NCBI GenBank assembly: GCA_037903355.1
Contig: JBAJFE010000050.1
Span: forward strand, 682,001-746,000
DNA from: Trichuris trichiura
Taxonomy: Eukaryota > Nematoda > Enoplea > Trichinellida > Trichuridae
Reading direction: 5' to 3'
Length of the DNA stretch: 64,000 bases
Under the pieces are notes generated by a model. The model had not been told where the DNA came from, searched no databases, and worked only from the letters and a program-made list of their open reading frames with translations. Made by a program: the position numbers and the translations under genes. This document shows, piece by piece, positions 12,801 to 24,581 of the stretch (within the stretch, counting starts at the first letter, position 1; the number at the start of each line of letters is the position of its first letter).

Positions 12801-14426
12801 ATGCGTGTTCGAGACCTTATTTAGTTACATATAATTCAATTTTTTGTTCAGGTTGAGTCGCTTTTGGGTACGTTAAACCGGTCGCGTAGATTGCTGTGCA
12901 TTGTCGCGCTTAGCCGCCTGTTTAGCGTCAATTGTGATCGTAAAATTTAAAGTCAAAGAATCTTTGCTTAGAATTTGAATTGCTGCAGTTTTTTTTCCTA
13001 TGACGTATGAGCAGGGCGGACGTAAGACTGATTTTGATTTGCAGGTTCAAAAGCTGTTCAAATATCTTCATGCTGTTATTGCTGTTCAGTTAGCCTAAGT
13101 CTTCTTCGGCACTTTCAGAAATCGCTTACCAAAAACGAGCCGCTTCCTCTGGACGCGCACGGTCGTAGCAACGCGCGACTGTTCACCTCCTATGACATGT
13201 GCTTCGTGATCAAAACGATCGATGCGGAAGAGGTGGCGGAGGTCCATTCGATATTGCAAAAATATCACAACGTAAAAATGCAAATTAGTTTTTGTTTACA
13301 TCGTCTGAGCGTTGTTGTTTTAAATTTATGCGCAGTATGTCGTCGAGCAGCGATCCAGAACATTGCTGCCTCAGTACGTGGGTATGTATCGGCTAACGGT
13401 AGAAGGAGCCGAAGTCTACGCTGTAGTGATGCGGAATGTATTCAGCCGAAACTATCCCATTAGCAAGAAATACGATCTCAAAGTCGGCTAATCATTACCG
13501 CCATTAAGCGAACATTGTTTATTTCCTGTTTAGGGATCCACCGTACAAAGACAGGCTAGCGAAAAGGAAAGAGTAACGATGAGCATTTATTCAAATAGTC
13601 AAAGTGAAATCACGTTCGTCCTTTACAGGCCAAGGAGTTTCCTACCTACAAGGATATTGATTTTTTGGAAGAAAAATGCAAATTGTACCTTTCGAAAAGG
13701 TCACGCCAAAGGCTTATTGAAATGCTAACTTCCGACACGGACGTAGGTCTATTACGCGTCGATTGCGTGTTAGTTAATCGGCGAATTTTCTCTTTTTGAA
13801 AAGTTCTTAGCAAGTCTCAACTTGATGGACTATTCGCTGCTTGTCGGTATACACGAATTGGACAGCGCGCCTGCAGCGTCCACCGGAGAAACGTCTACAA
13901 AACAGACTGCAGCTACAACAAGCGCTTGTCGCGGTGATTCGAGCGAGGTAGAAAACGGTTCCGATGAATCGAATGATTACGGAAGTCAGCCAACCCCGCC
14001 TGAATCACCTCCGCCTTGTTTGGGCGCGTTTGCTCCATTCTCAGGAAATGAAGAGCTGCAGGTGGACGATGAGTTTTATGCCGTGCCTGCTCGATGCGGT
14101 ACCTGCGAATAATCTGAGTATACGGTACTTTTTTCAAAAAATTCAATTTTTAAGACGCGCCCAAAAAAATGATTTACTTTATCGGCCTAATCGATATTCT
14201 CACTTATTACGGAATGAAGAAGTTGACAGCAACTGCAGCCAAAGCTGTAAAGTACGGTGCTGAAGCGGAGATATCGACTGTCCGACCTCAACAGTATGCC
14301 AAGCGTTTGGTTGAATTTGTAACGCGTGCATTGGACAATGGCGACAATGCTTCCACGGTGCAGAGCCCGTCGGCTGGTGGTGGTGATACGCTTATTGCCG
14401 AAGAGCAAGAAGAAGGGGAGTCATGA
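9870..14426 (+). CDS. PIP4K2: phosphatidylinositol 5-phosphate 4-kinase (type II PIP kinase)
   Basis: The family converts PI5P to PI(4,5)P2. Nine exons are 9870-9986, 10054-10151, 10208-10304, 13119-13271, 13336-13482, 13534-13572, 13629-13742, 13804-14098 and 14155-14426. They sum to 1332 nt, or 443 aa (human type IIs about 405-420). The N-terminus has [18 protein letters not shown], then [21 protein letters not shown], which is the type II signature. KKYDLK (end of exon 5, about residue 204), [13 protein letters not shown] (about 263) and IDILTYY with the metal-binding Asp near 367 are conserved catalytic motifs. An insert rich in acidic residues, Ser and Pro (about 275-350) lies where the family has its variable loop. 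The C-terminus [15 protein letters not shown] is typical, with a 25-30 residue extra tail. Intron 3 is 2.8 kb and carries a satellite array. Confidence 0.96.
11090..11947. repeat. tandem satellite array of hairpin units, ~82 bp period, in PIP4K2 intron 3
   Basis: Eleven forward half-sites (ATGCAAATTTTAT) occur near 11093, 11171, 11253, 11335, 11417, 11498, 11580, 11661, 11736, 11815 and 11895. Each is followed by its near-perfect inverted partner (ATAAAATTTGCAT) around a TTCGAA-rich centre. Each unit could therefore fold with arms of about 23 bp. Between hairpins lies AACAAACGTC, then an AATTGTTTT spacer. From 11171 to 11580 two versions alternate (GTCAACATAATTGTTTTCTG and GTCGGCATAATTGTTTTTTG), so that stretch is a dimer of about 163 bp. 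The right-hand units have small deletions (75-80 bp). Every reading frame through it is a repeat artefact. Confidence 0.95.
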
Positions 14427-15299
14427 GAACTTGGAAAGTTTCCTTGTTTCGAAAACACATTGTTCAATCCTTTGCTTCTTTCACCAAACGCGCTGTACAT
14501 TTCTGCTTGACCGCAACTGTTTGGTAGCATCGCTTATCCGTCGTTTTCCCTCTTTTCCCTTTACTTCGCAGCGCAGAACTCCTTTTTCCCCATTGCCGTG
14601 ATCGGTAATTGCCATACGCGGTGGCATATTTGCTTCGGTTTGTGAAAAATCAATACAGTCAACGTATGCGCAGACGTTTTCCTTTTCAGTGCAATTGAAC
14701 TTGAAAAGTAAACTTTTTACCTCTGAGAAAGACTGAAAATCATTTTGAAAGCAGAGGAATTGCAGACTTCTTTATCCGCAGCGCGCAAAGCCGAAGTTGG
14801 CTTAAGCGATCAGCTCATACGTAGCAAAATTTGAGTTTCAATTTTCAAAATGAAAAACGGTTTTTTAATGGCAATTCAAAAAGCGCAGCAGCGAAGGGAA
14901 ACCTATTTGCCGATTAGACAATCGTCCGTAGCACTGCAGTTTGATTGATTAATTTCTAAAACTTTTTGTAGTGAACAACGCAATTTCTGAGGAAATATTG
15001 AATTTATGCTTTGGAATATACTGAGCGTACGATTGTTCGAATTGTGATTATTTAATGACTAAGATTATTTTTAAAGTTTCATATATTTATGTTTTTTAAC
15101 ATTACGCGTAGCACAATACAGATAAAAAAATATTTTAAGGGTCTCTTTTACTGTTTTCGCAAAAAATACAGTACCCTAGAAGTAATCAGGTTTATCCCAC
15201 TCGCAAGCACACAGCAAGACAAAGAACAGCGTTTATGCGATTATGCGTTTCGCCGTCGTGTTGTGACCTTTTTGGCATATTCTTTTCTGCTTTTAATTA

Positions 15300-15440
15300 G
15301 GGCTTAACTTAAAAGTAAGGCTCATGCTTTGGCTAAGGCACAGGCATGAGCAAAACAAGGAACCTTGCAAGCCAGCCAACAAAGACAAAACAGGATGGCC
15401 ACATGCTCGTTTAACAGAAAGCAAACGTGCATTTTCGTGA
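15300..15440. repeat. dispersed repeat copy, same family as 4700-4840
   Basis: It shares AAAACAGGATGGCC, then CATGC, TTAACAGAAAG and CGTGCATTTTCGTG with the copy at 4700-4840. It is preceded by similar GGCTAAGGC-type runs. Roughly 70 bp align well and the rest is diverged. It is probably an old non-autonomous element. Confidence 0.4.
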
Positions 15441-16729
15441 ACATTAAACGCTAAAAATAATGAATTTGTACTGTTGGTCTTACTGTATATCTATGAGCAA
15501 AAGGAACTTGATTACTGTCAATATTTCAGCATCTTTTTCGGGCAAATAGAGGAAGAGATCACGTTTGTAGAAACGTAACGAACAAGAAGCATGTTTAAGC
15601 TAGGGATCTACGCGAGAAAAGTGTAGCGACGAAGAGTCGTTCAAGAGTCACATCATAGGCTACACAAGCTAATGTTATGTTCAAACCGTACACAATCGCA
15701 AGATAGATTATCAGAATGATGACAGCGAATAAAGATGACGTTTCAAATTTTATAAATATTTTATTCATGAGGTTTTGCTTCGAACTTTCAGCAGTATTAC
15801 GGTGTAATAGGAGACAGCAAACATACTGGAAACGCTAAACGGCTTTTCGAAAATCGAATGTAGGCGACAAGTCGTAAGCTTGCTACTAAGAAGATTAAAA
15901 ATTTCAAATTTTGGGAATGTACAAATCATCGAAATGGTATTGAGCGCACAATGAGTACTAAGGCAAAAAGAATTTGAAAGCAAACTTCAATATACTGGAA
16001 GTTCTGCGCCTTTAAAAAAGATAAAACTTCTCATTAATTCACAGTTGTTATGCTTCGAAGCATAGTGGCAGTAAGACTAAAGAATAATCTCGTTTTCGAG
16101 AAGTACATATCATTTCATACTCTTGGAACGCAGAGCGACGTAAGAGCAAGCTTTTATAGCGGAACTGTTAGAATATACGCGATTTGCAAGCGTTTTCTTG
16201 CTAACAAGTTGTCTAGCTGAGACTCTATGCTGTTGCATTTAGTGATTAAGCATTCATTCTAACTTTATTTGCCGCACTTCCACGGGCTAGACCAGGACGA
16301 CAATAGATACCACGTGGAATATGAGCGATGAGCAACTGATTCCATGGATCTTATTGCTTACGCGTTAAAAAGCGTTGTGCAAGCTTACTGGCCACGTTTT
16401 TTCCTTATATAAGCTTAAGCTAAAATTTACGCTTATGTTTAAGCATACGTTTGCAAAAGGACAGACCAGGCACTTGGGTCAGATGAACCTGCATTTTTTT
16501 AAAGTACAGTATGACCAGTCAGCGCGTATCGAACATGACCTGTTTGAATTACTCCTGTGCAACAGTAGTCACGTTAAAACATACAATCATTTTTGTTTAC
16601 ACACAAAAATAAATTATAATTTGAAGAGCTGAACTCAAGCTTCTTTCAGTGCTTTCACTTTCATACGCTGCGTATAACAAGCTGCTTATATCGTCTTTTT
16701 AATATACTTAAGTTAACGCAGACATGATA

Positions 16730-16735
16730 TTTATT
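16730..16735 (-). terminator. polyadenylation signal of LIAS
   Basis: AATAAA on the minus strand lies about 65 nt beyond the LIAS stop codon, at a suitable distance and orientation for its mRNA 3' end. Confidence 0.45.
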
Positions 16736-16799
16736 TACTGATTGCAAATCCCAAAGCAGGAAAGGTTAGCAGCAACTCTTTGACAACATTTACCGCGGG

Positions 16800-18148
16800 T
16801 TAAGAAGTAGCTTCCAAACGCCGCTTGCTTACAATATTCTTAAGAAAGAATTCTCCCGCTCGATACGAAGAACGCACCAACGGACCACTGGCTGTATACA
16901 AGAAGCCCAGTTGGTCGCCGATTTCTTTTAGCCTCTGAAATGTTTCTGGAGTGACAAATTCTTTGACCAATAAATGTCGCTTGGTTGGCTGCATGTATTG
17001 ACCCAAAGTTAGACAATCAACGTCGTGGTCACGCAAGTCCTTCATCGTCGTCACAATTTCGTCCTCCGTTTCGCCCAGGCCCAGCATAATTGACGACTTG
17101 GTAACAATATCTTTTTTGTATATCTTAGCATACTGAAGGCAATGCATCGACTGGTCATACTTCGCCCGCGGGTCTCTAACGTAAGGAGTTAAGCGACGCA
17201 CTGTTTCCACATTGTGAGCATAAACGTCCACTCCGGAATCGACAATACGCTGAATGCACTGTTTGTCACCGCAGAAATCAGGAACCAATGCCTCGACCAA
17301 AATTGCGGGGTTACGTTGCTTTATTTCCGTGATTGTTCGAGCAATGTGAGCAGAGCCTCCGTCGGGTAAGTCATCCCTACAATTAGCAAACCAAAACGGT
17401 AGCAGAATGCTAACTTTGAAGCAAATAAAGCTCACCTATCAACGGAGGTAAGTACAACGTAGTTAAGGCCCCATTCGGCAATAGCTTCTGCCGTTTTAAC
17501 AGGCTCTTCAGGGTCTAACGTTGGCGGGCGAAGAGCTGTTCTTACGGAGCAGAACCTGCAAATCAAAAAATGACGATAGGACGAAGCATCCTCTCCTTCA
17601 CCTGCAAGCTCGGGTACAAGTATCGCCGAGAAGCATAACGGTCGCTGTGGCGACTCCGTCCTCTCCGCCGCCCCAACATTCGCCAACATTTGGGCACTTT
17701 GCCTCCTCGCAAACTGTGTGCAAACGCAGCTTGCGCAACGAAGACTTTAGCCGTTGATAGTTAGCACCAGTGGGCACTTCCCGGCGTAACCAAGGGGGCA
17801 GATGAAGGCGCGACTGGCACTCTTCCAGCTTCAACTTACCGTCGTACTGTTTTGCACCGCAAGAGCCTAGACGAAAATTTTCCAAACTTATATACGAACA
17901 CTTGGAAAACGCTACATCATACTTATTTCCAAGAATTTTAATAAGAAATTATATAGGCATTGTAATTTTTGACTTCTGACGAAAAATGACCTTCTAATTC
18001 AAACAAAGCAACTATGCTTACCAGTCATGAAGTAGTCAAGCCCAGGTCCGCTAGAATCGATGGTGATGCTGAAAGGACGTCCGGAAGTTGCCAATGAGCA
18101 AATTGGGTGAGTCTTAAGGATTTGGGGGACGAAACGGGACCGAAACAT
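16800..18148 (-). CDS. LIAS: lipoyl synthase, mitochondrial
   Basis: This radical-SAM enzyme inserts two sulfurs into octanoyl chains on lipoyl-dependent mitochondrial proteins. Four exons on the minus strand, 18148-18022, 17866-17602, 17555-17436 and 17376-16800, total 1089 nt, or 362 aa (human 372). The start is ATG 18148, whose product begins [14 protein letters not shown], a basic mitochondrial presequence. The auxiliary cluster cysteines are C95, C100 and C106 ([12 protein letters not shown]). The radical-SAM CxxxCxxC is C126, C130 and C133 (CTRACRFC), interrupted by an intron inside the Arg codon. Other conserved runs are [37 protein letters not shown] and the C-terminal RSSY motif in [14 protein letters not shown]. 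All catalytic residues are present. The gene is divergent from NDUFA10. Confidence 0.96.
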
Positions 18149-18307
18149 GTCTTATTTTCGCAATATCAACAATATACGCAAAACACTTAAGGAATGCAGG
18201 TTCAATATGGTTATGGTATGGGATTAGTGTTTCAATGCTATTGCTCTGTCCGCGTGCTGGTTCAGCTTGGTCTTCTCGGTGTGTTTTCGTTGTACTTTTA
18301 AAGACTC
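18149..18307. promoter_or_regulatory. 159-bp divergent promoter space between LIAS and NDUFA10
   Basis: The two start codons point away from each other across only 159 nt, which must hold both leaders and core promoters. No TATA box at a convincing place was seen. Shared regulation of two mitochondrial genes is an inference from the layout. Confidence 0.5.
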
Positions 18308-21300
18308 ATGGCGCATTTTATGTCAAAATACACTCTTGCTCGCTGTTTCCGGCTGGGAAGAGCATCGGCGGTGCTGGTAGGGCAACGAACGATCACTAGC
18401 AAAGAGTTTCGTGTTCCTAATCCTGATAAGCCAGCTCCATGGCCTTACAAGGTATGCGTGTGCAGAAATCTATTTTTTAACACTTAAAATGACCCTGTGT
18501 TTGTTCATTAATGTAGAATTCATGCAGCTTCGACTAGCTCGTTTGTTCCAGTTAATATTCAAAAAACAGTGGGCCTTTCAAAGCAGAACTGTAAGTTATT
18601 CCAGCGATGCAAAGTGACGCAGTTTTTGAAAAAAAGTAATGACGTTTACATCGTTGCTGTTAGTTCAACTCTTAACGAATCTGGCTTAGTCGAAATGGTT
18701 TTTTGTCATCGTATCTACGCCTTCGTCGGCATTGAAGTGTTCTGCATGTATGATGTTCTTTTGCTGGCTCTAATAATTGTTCTTCAATATGCTCTACCAT
18801 CCAGTATGATTCTTTCCCAAAAAATGTTCTTACCTGATAATCCATACTCGAAACTTTTGGGATACTGTAAGCTTGTTTCTTTTTGTTCTCTACTGCGTTG
18901 CGTTTAGGAGCGCGGCTACAAATGGTATCATCAATACTTCGATCGAACGCTGAAAAGGATTGACGAGAATTCTCGTATCATAGTAGTCGAAGGCAACATT
19001 GGGTCAGGCAAGAGTACTGTAGCGCGGGAATTGGCCGATCTGCTTGATTTTTATTATATTCCTGCCGTTTCGTTGGATAACATATTTGTCGATTCGTACG
19101 GAATCGACAGGCGCAAATACTATCACCTTCTTCCGGATTCGTGCCGTTTTTTCGATGCTCGACTTTTCTACGAGAATCCGACGCATCTCAATGTGGCCAA
19201 ATTCCAAATAATGATGTTTACTTCCAAGATGGAAGCGTACCTGAACGCTCTAGCTCATCTGATGAATACGGGTTGACTTGAACGATTTAAGCTATAGCAT
19301 TTTTGCTAACTCCGAGTCGCTTAGGACAAGGCGTCGTTATGGAACGAGTAGTACACAGCGACTTCGTTTTCGTCGAAGCCATGTACGCCAAAGGTTTTCT
19401 TAGCGAAGACTGTAATATGGAATTCGTTTTATTCTAACCTGAAAATCATATTTTTGTAATGTTAGTCTACGAATATTATTACAAAGCACGCAAAGCGCTG
19501 GTCAGCATGGTGCATCTTTATCCACACTTGGTCATATATTTGAATCGCTCCGTTCGAAAATGTCTGGAATGCATCAAGCGACGCAACATAGTAAGACGAT
19601 AAAAAGGACTTTGACTAATATGCTAATGATATTGTTCAAGTCTTGGGAAAATAATGGCAAAGTAATAGACTACAGCTATTTAGAAGCTATCGAGGATGCC
19701 TACAGAAAGTATTTGAAGGAGGCTGAGTAAGTATCTATATTCGAAACGTTTAAATTATTGCTTAACGACTTTGCCTTGCGTTTAGCGATGAGTCGGTAAT
19801 AGTGACATACGATTGGGACGAGCAGGGAGAAACTGGCTTGGTTAGCGCATTAGGATCGCTTCCTTTGATTCCCGCGCAGCTGTTGCCGTTTTCAGATTGT
19901 TGAAGATATAGAGAAAATCGACTTGAACACTTACGATTGGCACAAAAATAATAAGTTCGAAGGATGGTACAATATCCCGTCCGGAATTTGGTGGAACCGC
20001 TTAAGATACCTGTAGAGTAATTGTCCTTTGTTTCATACTGTAGGCGCTTGCTTGCAGATTCACTAACAAGGTGGATATCATGTGTGCCTATAACAAAGTG
20101 CCAGCATGGGACGTACCTGAGCTGTTAATCCATCCTGACGATTATGGACGAATGCAATGGGTCTTCGAGAATGTGGTATGTCTCACATTTATCTTTTCAA
20201 TCACACAATGCTCTGCAAGCTTAGCCGCAGCCGTCGTAGTCGAAGCATAGGAGGCTTTGTTTAACATCCGTTTTTAGAGCAGTACAAGGTTTTTCCCATT
20301 TTGCGCCTAATTATTGATAAATTAATTAATCCGCTTAAGCTGTGTTTAATTCCTCTAACCTTCAGTTTTGTATACCTTTTTCGTTATTCTTATGATAAAA
20401 CCAGCGCCTGGTTTTGCTTATTGGACAATAGCTGTTCAAGTGAACACAATTCAATTCACATTGACGCAGTTTTAAAATTTTTAAAATGAATTCTCTACTT
20501 GTGTACTTGATTATCTTTTAAAACAAAGTTAGACTTACTGTATGATTTGAATTTTTCCTTATTTTTAATAGTGCTCCGCTATATATTGCCTCTACGTTGA
20601 TTAAGCGTAGGTTTTTAAGTACTGATTCAGAAGCGAGCTTGTCGGCCATCTTCGTATTGTTGCCTAACAACCTGTGCTTCGGATTCCCTGCAGTTACTTT
20701 CTGTAACATAACGAAATTTTAATTCTGCCTACAGTAGTCGCCAACTTGTCGTAGAATTTTTAATATTTTATTAAAGGAGCTTTTTTAAAACAATGTATTC
20801 CCATTGCTAGTGATCTTTCCGTTCGTAAAAGTTACTCTAATACTCTGTTAATCGTCTATTAATTAAGAGCGCGTAACCGTTTCCTCTTAAAAAAATGAAA
20901 TGCCGCAAAAGTGTTTAAAAAATTTAAAAAAACCTGCTAAAAAAATAGAAAAAGGGGAAAAGTGAATATCAATGCGCCCATGTCTATGTCGCGTTCCTTT
21001 TATGATAATCGGCAAGGGAACGTCTCTTTTCTTTCTTTTTTCTGAATTTTTTTAAATTGCGAATTCTAGAGCCTTTAGTCATCTGTCCTACTGTGGAACT
21101 GACATATAGTGATGCTCATGTTCGATTACCTGTCGATGCACGCCCGGCCAATCAAAAAAAAACGCTGACCACCTTGTACTTGCTTTGCCTAAGCCTACGT
21201 GTAAACGTAAGGCATCTGTTTTGACTTAGCTTTACGTAAGAACCGAACAGGATGGCCGAAGAAAAAATGCCCGCTATTATAAGGTGTATGTCTCAGCTGC

Positions 21301-21827
21301 ATCATAGCGAGCTGACAATTGGTGGATAGGGCGCTGAGTAGTGCCGAATTGTATTGAACGTGGACAACACTTAATGTCAACTGTTGAGCCAGGAGGTTGC
21401 ATGGCTACAGTCTTGAATTTTATTGGTTCAGGCCTTTTTATCGTTTGAAGAAAATACTTTTGTACTTTCCTCTCGTTATCCTTTAGCCATTACTGTTGTA
21501 CAAAGTCTTTGCAACCTTTCTTATTCTGCGAATGTTGTCTGAAGTTTACGTTAACTGTTTTAAAGCGAACCCTATCTTTTGCAGATAACCGGCGAGTATT
21601 CCACCGGTTATTCACCTATAAGGGGTGATTCCGTTTGGAAAATATTGTTCAACAAAAGAGGATTTGAAAGAACGAATACCAACTGGTACGACCATTACCA
21701 TCGCGACGCGTGGTACAGTGGTTCTCATGGAATTTACTATCCCGTTATAATACACCACAATATTCCCGAAGAAGAGCTCAAACCAAGAGAGTTCATTATG
21801 CGCGATTGCAAAGTTATCGAGCCGTAG
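18308..21827 (+). CDS. NDUFA10: NADH dehydrogenase (ubiquinone) 1 alpha subcomplex subunit 10, mitochondrial complex I
   Basis: This accessory complex I subunit on the matrix side belongs to the deoxynucleoside-kinase fold family. Nine exons are 18308-18451, 18908-19271, 19325-19411, 19466-19590, 19641-19726, 19786-19840, 19896-20011, 20058-20175 and 21585-21827. They total 1194 nt, or 397 aa (human 355). The N-terminus ([20 protein letters not shown]) looks like a mitochondrial presequence. A complete P-loop GNIGSGKS sits at residues 77-84. [19 protein letters not shown] and [12 protein letters not shown] match family core motifs. The last exon begins [19 protein letters not shown], matching the C-terminal PGYN-GD-W segment, and continues with a Tyr/His-rich extension of about 60 residues not found in mammals. 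Intron 8 is 1.4 kb. All junction phases agree. A different dNK-family protein is unlikely given the C-terminus. Confidence 0.93.
21160..21280. repeat. dispersed repeat fragment in NDUFA10 intron 8
   Basis: A CTTTGCCTAAGCCTACG run and, 60 bp on, CCGAACAGGATGGCCGAAG resemble the middle and right end of the copies at 4700 and 15300. Only the terminal 12-15 nt match strongly. Confidence 0.3.
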
Positions 21828-21994
21828 CACTTCAATTACCTGATGCGCTATTTCGTCTTTTTCAATTATGCCGAAACATCGTTGACTTCGCTTCGCTGTC
21901 ACGTGCTTTAGTAAAAAAAAGGTAATTTTTAATGTTCTCTGAGCAAGAAAATACACGTTTTCAGCCAATGTTTGGTTTACTCATCCTGTAGTCG
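21828..21994. other. tail-to-tail gap between NDUFA10 and the Epac gene
   Basis: Only 167 nt separate the two stop codons, so the 3' UTRs probably abut or overlap. No clear AATAAA was found on either strand. Confidence 0.5.
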
Positions 21995-24493
21995 TCAGGA
22001 GTCTTTCATTCTGGGCTCCAACGCTTTGGACATTTGGATGAACTTTCTTTGGTCATCTATCACGCGAAAATTGTGTACCAGATGCTGTGCTTCCGGCGAC
22101 ACTTTGCTCGCATCGATGGCCGGCGCATGAGCCTTATACGCTCGCAAGTTGCGCAACGTCTGAGCCATCATATGCTAACGGAATGAAAAGAAACGTTTGC
22201 TAACGAACTTCGCGCATCAGACGAAAGTGACTTACCATTTTCTCGAAATTTACCATGCCCTCAAAGGACGTTTTGTTGCCTTCGTGAATGAACAACAAAT
22301 CTGAAGGTCGATTGGTATATCGAAACTGCGCTATTCGACCTTTCAGCCTACCTTTCAACAGTAAAGGAATGAAGGGGATCACCGGAGGAGATATTTTGGC
22401 AACAAGTAGTCGATAGGCACGATGGTTTCTGGACGGATCGAGCAGACTTTCGAATTCGAAGAATTGTTTGCGAAATTTTGTCGACACTTTCTGCAAGCAA
22501 GCGCGCTCAAGCTTGTGTCTTGCCGCCAACATTTCGCGCTTACCTCCCAAGTCTGCGAGAGCCTGCTGATGGCGACGTTGCTTAGTCCAAGAGTGATAGC
22601 AAAAAAGGAAAACAAATCGTGGCTGTTCTTCGCGCTGCAACGTTAAGCAATGGGAAAAAGTTTTGGTGAAAACCTGAATATCAAACTTACTGTAAAGCTA
22701 TTTTGATAAACTTCTTCACCAAGTGAGCTCGCTTTGAAAGCGCGGTGCAAAGCAGAATTTCGGTAATTACCCAAAACTGGAGTTCGTTGAAACGACGAAC
22801 GAAGAGGTCCAAGTTTACAGGCAAACGTCCGGGAAACCTGTTGCGCCCAATGGTTTGGTATAGCAACTCGTATTCATGCGTATTGTGGAAAAGCTGCCAA
22901 TGGTAGATGAGCAAATGTTGGGCAAGCTCAGCGCTGCTTAGTGTTTCCAATATTACGGAATGAACGCTTTCACTTGGCCCACTCTGCTCCGGTAGGATAA
23001 CCTGCGAGGAGAAGATGATGCTTTTTTTAAAGACCATTATTTTCGTAGGTATACCAGCGAATCGATTTGGTCCTTGAAACAGGCGAACAAACGGCCATTG
23101 TGGCTCATGCTTGACGGGACCCCGACGTCGTCCGAGGAAAATGTCACTTTCTCTGCAAACGGAAGTAAGTCATGTAAAAACGTTTACTTTTCCTTAAAAT
23201 AGTAATTGGTTCCCTACCTCCATTTGACTTAAGTTCCACTAGCTCCACACCTTCCCCATTGCCGAGACCGAGCTTTTGAGCCGCTAACCGGCGAAGACTA
23301 TCGCACTTTATGTCAGATCGCACTTTTAGCGTGGAAGTGCGATGCGCCTCCACACAGTGAACTTTAATAATACCTAAAATGGCACTGTGAAGTTTGCTTT
23401 AATTTTCTTTTCCTTAATTACTTACACAAGTCGAATGGAAGGGCGGGCGAGTTGATTGGAAGGTCTCGAACGGTACCGCTATCCAATAGGATGACGGGTG
23501 CTCGTGTACTTGAGCCGAGCGCTCTTTCTCGTTCTTGCATTAACTGTTCAACTGCGCTCAACTCGGCCAGCAGTTGCGGCTGATCGCGGCTGTCTTCCAA
23601 AATAGCGCAGTAAATTTCCTAAACAGGAAATCCTTTGCCATTTCGACGGATGGGAAGATAATTTGAATGAATACCTCTATAAATGCAGCCCCTACTGGAT
23701 CTTCGAAAAAGGAATGTCCAGCTAGAGCAACCCAGTGTTGCAAGAAGGCAACTACCCGTTTTCTGAAACTGACGTGTTGGTCGCTGTTCTGCAGTAGAAC
23801 CGCTTCCGAGGGTGATATATTTCCGTTGACACTCTAATAGCAAAACAGATATAAGTCGGGTTTGACGATTAAACGTAAAATTAAAACGGGATACAATAAA
23901 AATTTTATGACACTTTCTATGGTATAAAAAGCTTGATGTAATGACAATAATAATATTTTTTTGAAAAACGTTTTTACGGTATTAACCCGTTTTTTGTTTA
24001 TAATGCTTATTTCTGTCATAAACGTTCTACACGAAGCTTTCAGGGATCGTGAAACACCGTGAAACACCAATTCTTCTTTCTTCTTTTTTGTTTTCATTTC
24101 GGAGTCAGGGCCTGAAAGCTTCGTGTAGAACGTTTACGACGAAATAGCATTATAAAAAAAAACGAAATTAAACCGTAGTGCATTTTTCAAAAAAAATTTT
24201 CCTTAATAAAGAAGTAGAAAAAAAAAAAAAAAAAAAAATAATAATAATAATAAGCAGAAATGTATATGGATTTTTCCCGTTCGAAGTTGCCAAGAAAAAG
24301 AAGAGTCAAATAAGTGAAAAACTTTTAATCTCGTTCAAAGCGAAAAAACGCCAAAGTTTCGTTTGGTTTTTTCGCCTTCAACGAGATTAAAAGTTTTTCA
24401 CTTACTTGACTCTTTTTTCCGCAACTTCGTACTGGAAAAATCCATGTACATTTCTTTGAACATCTCAACCCGTTACAAGCTGGTCTCTTTTAC

Positions 24494-24581
<88 letters not shown>

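Larger units (their letters stand above)
14427..16799. other. intergenic between PIP4K2 and LIAS (convergent)
   Basis: Both flanking genes end here, so this is 3' flank on both sides. No gene was recognised. It contains a dispersed-repeat copy near 15300-15440, a possible relative near 16384-16500 (TGGCCACG, then a run rich in AAGCTTAAGC), and AT-rich filler. Confidence 0.5.
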
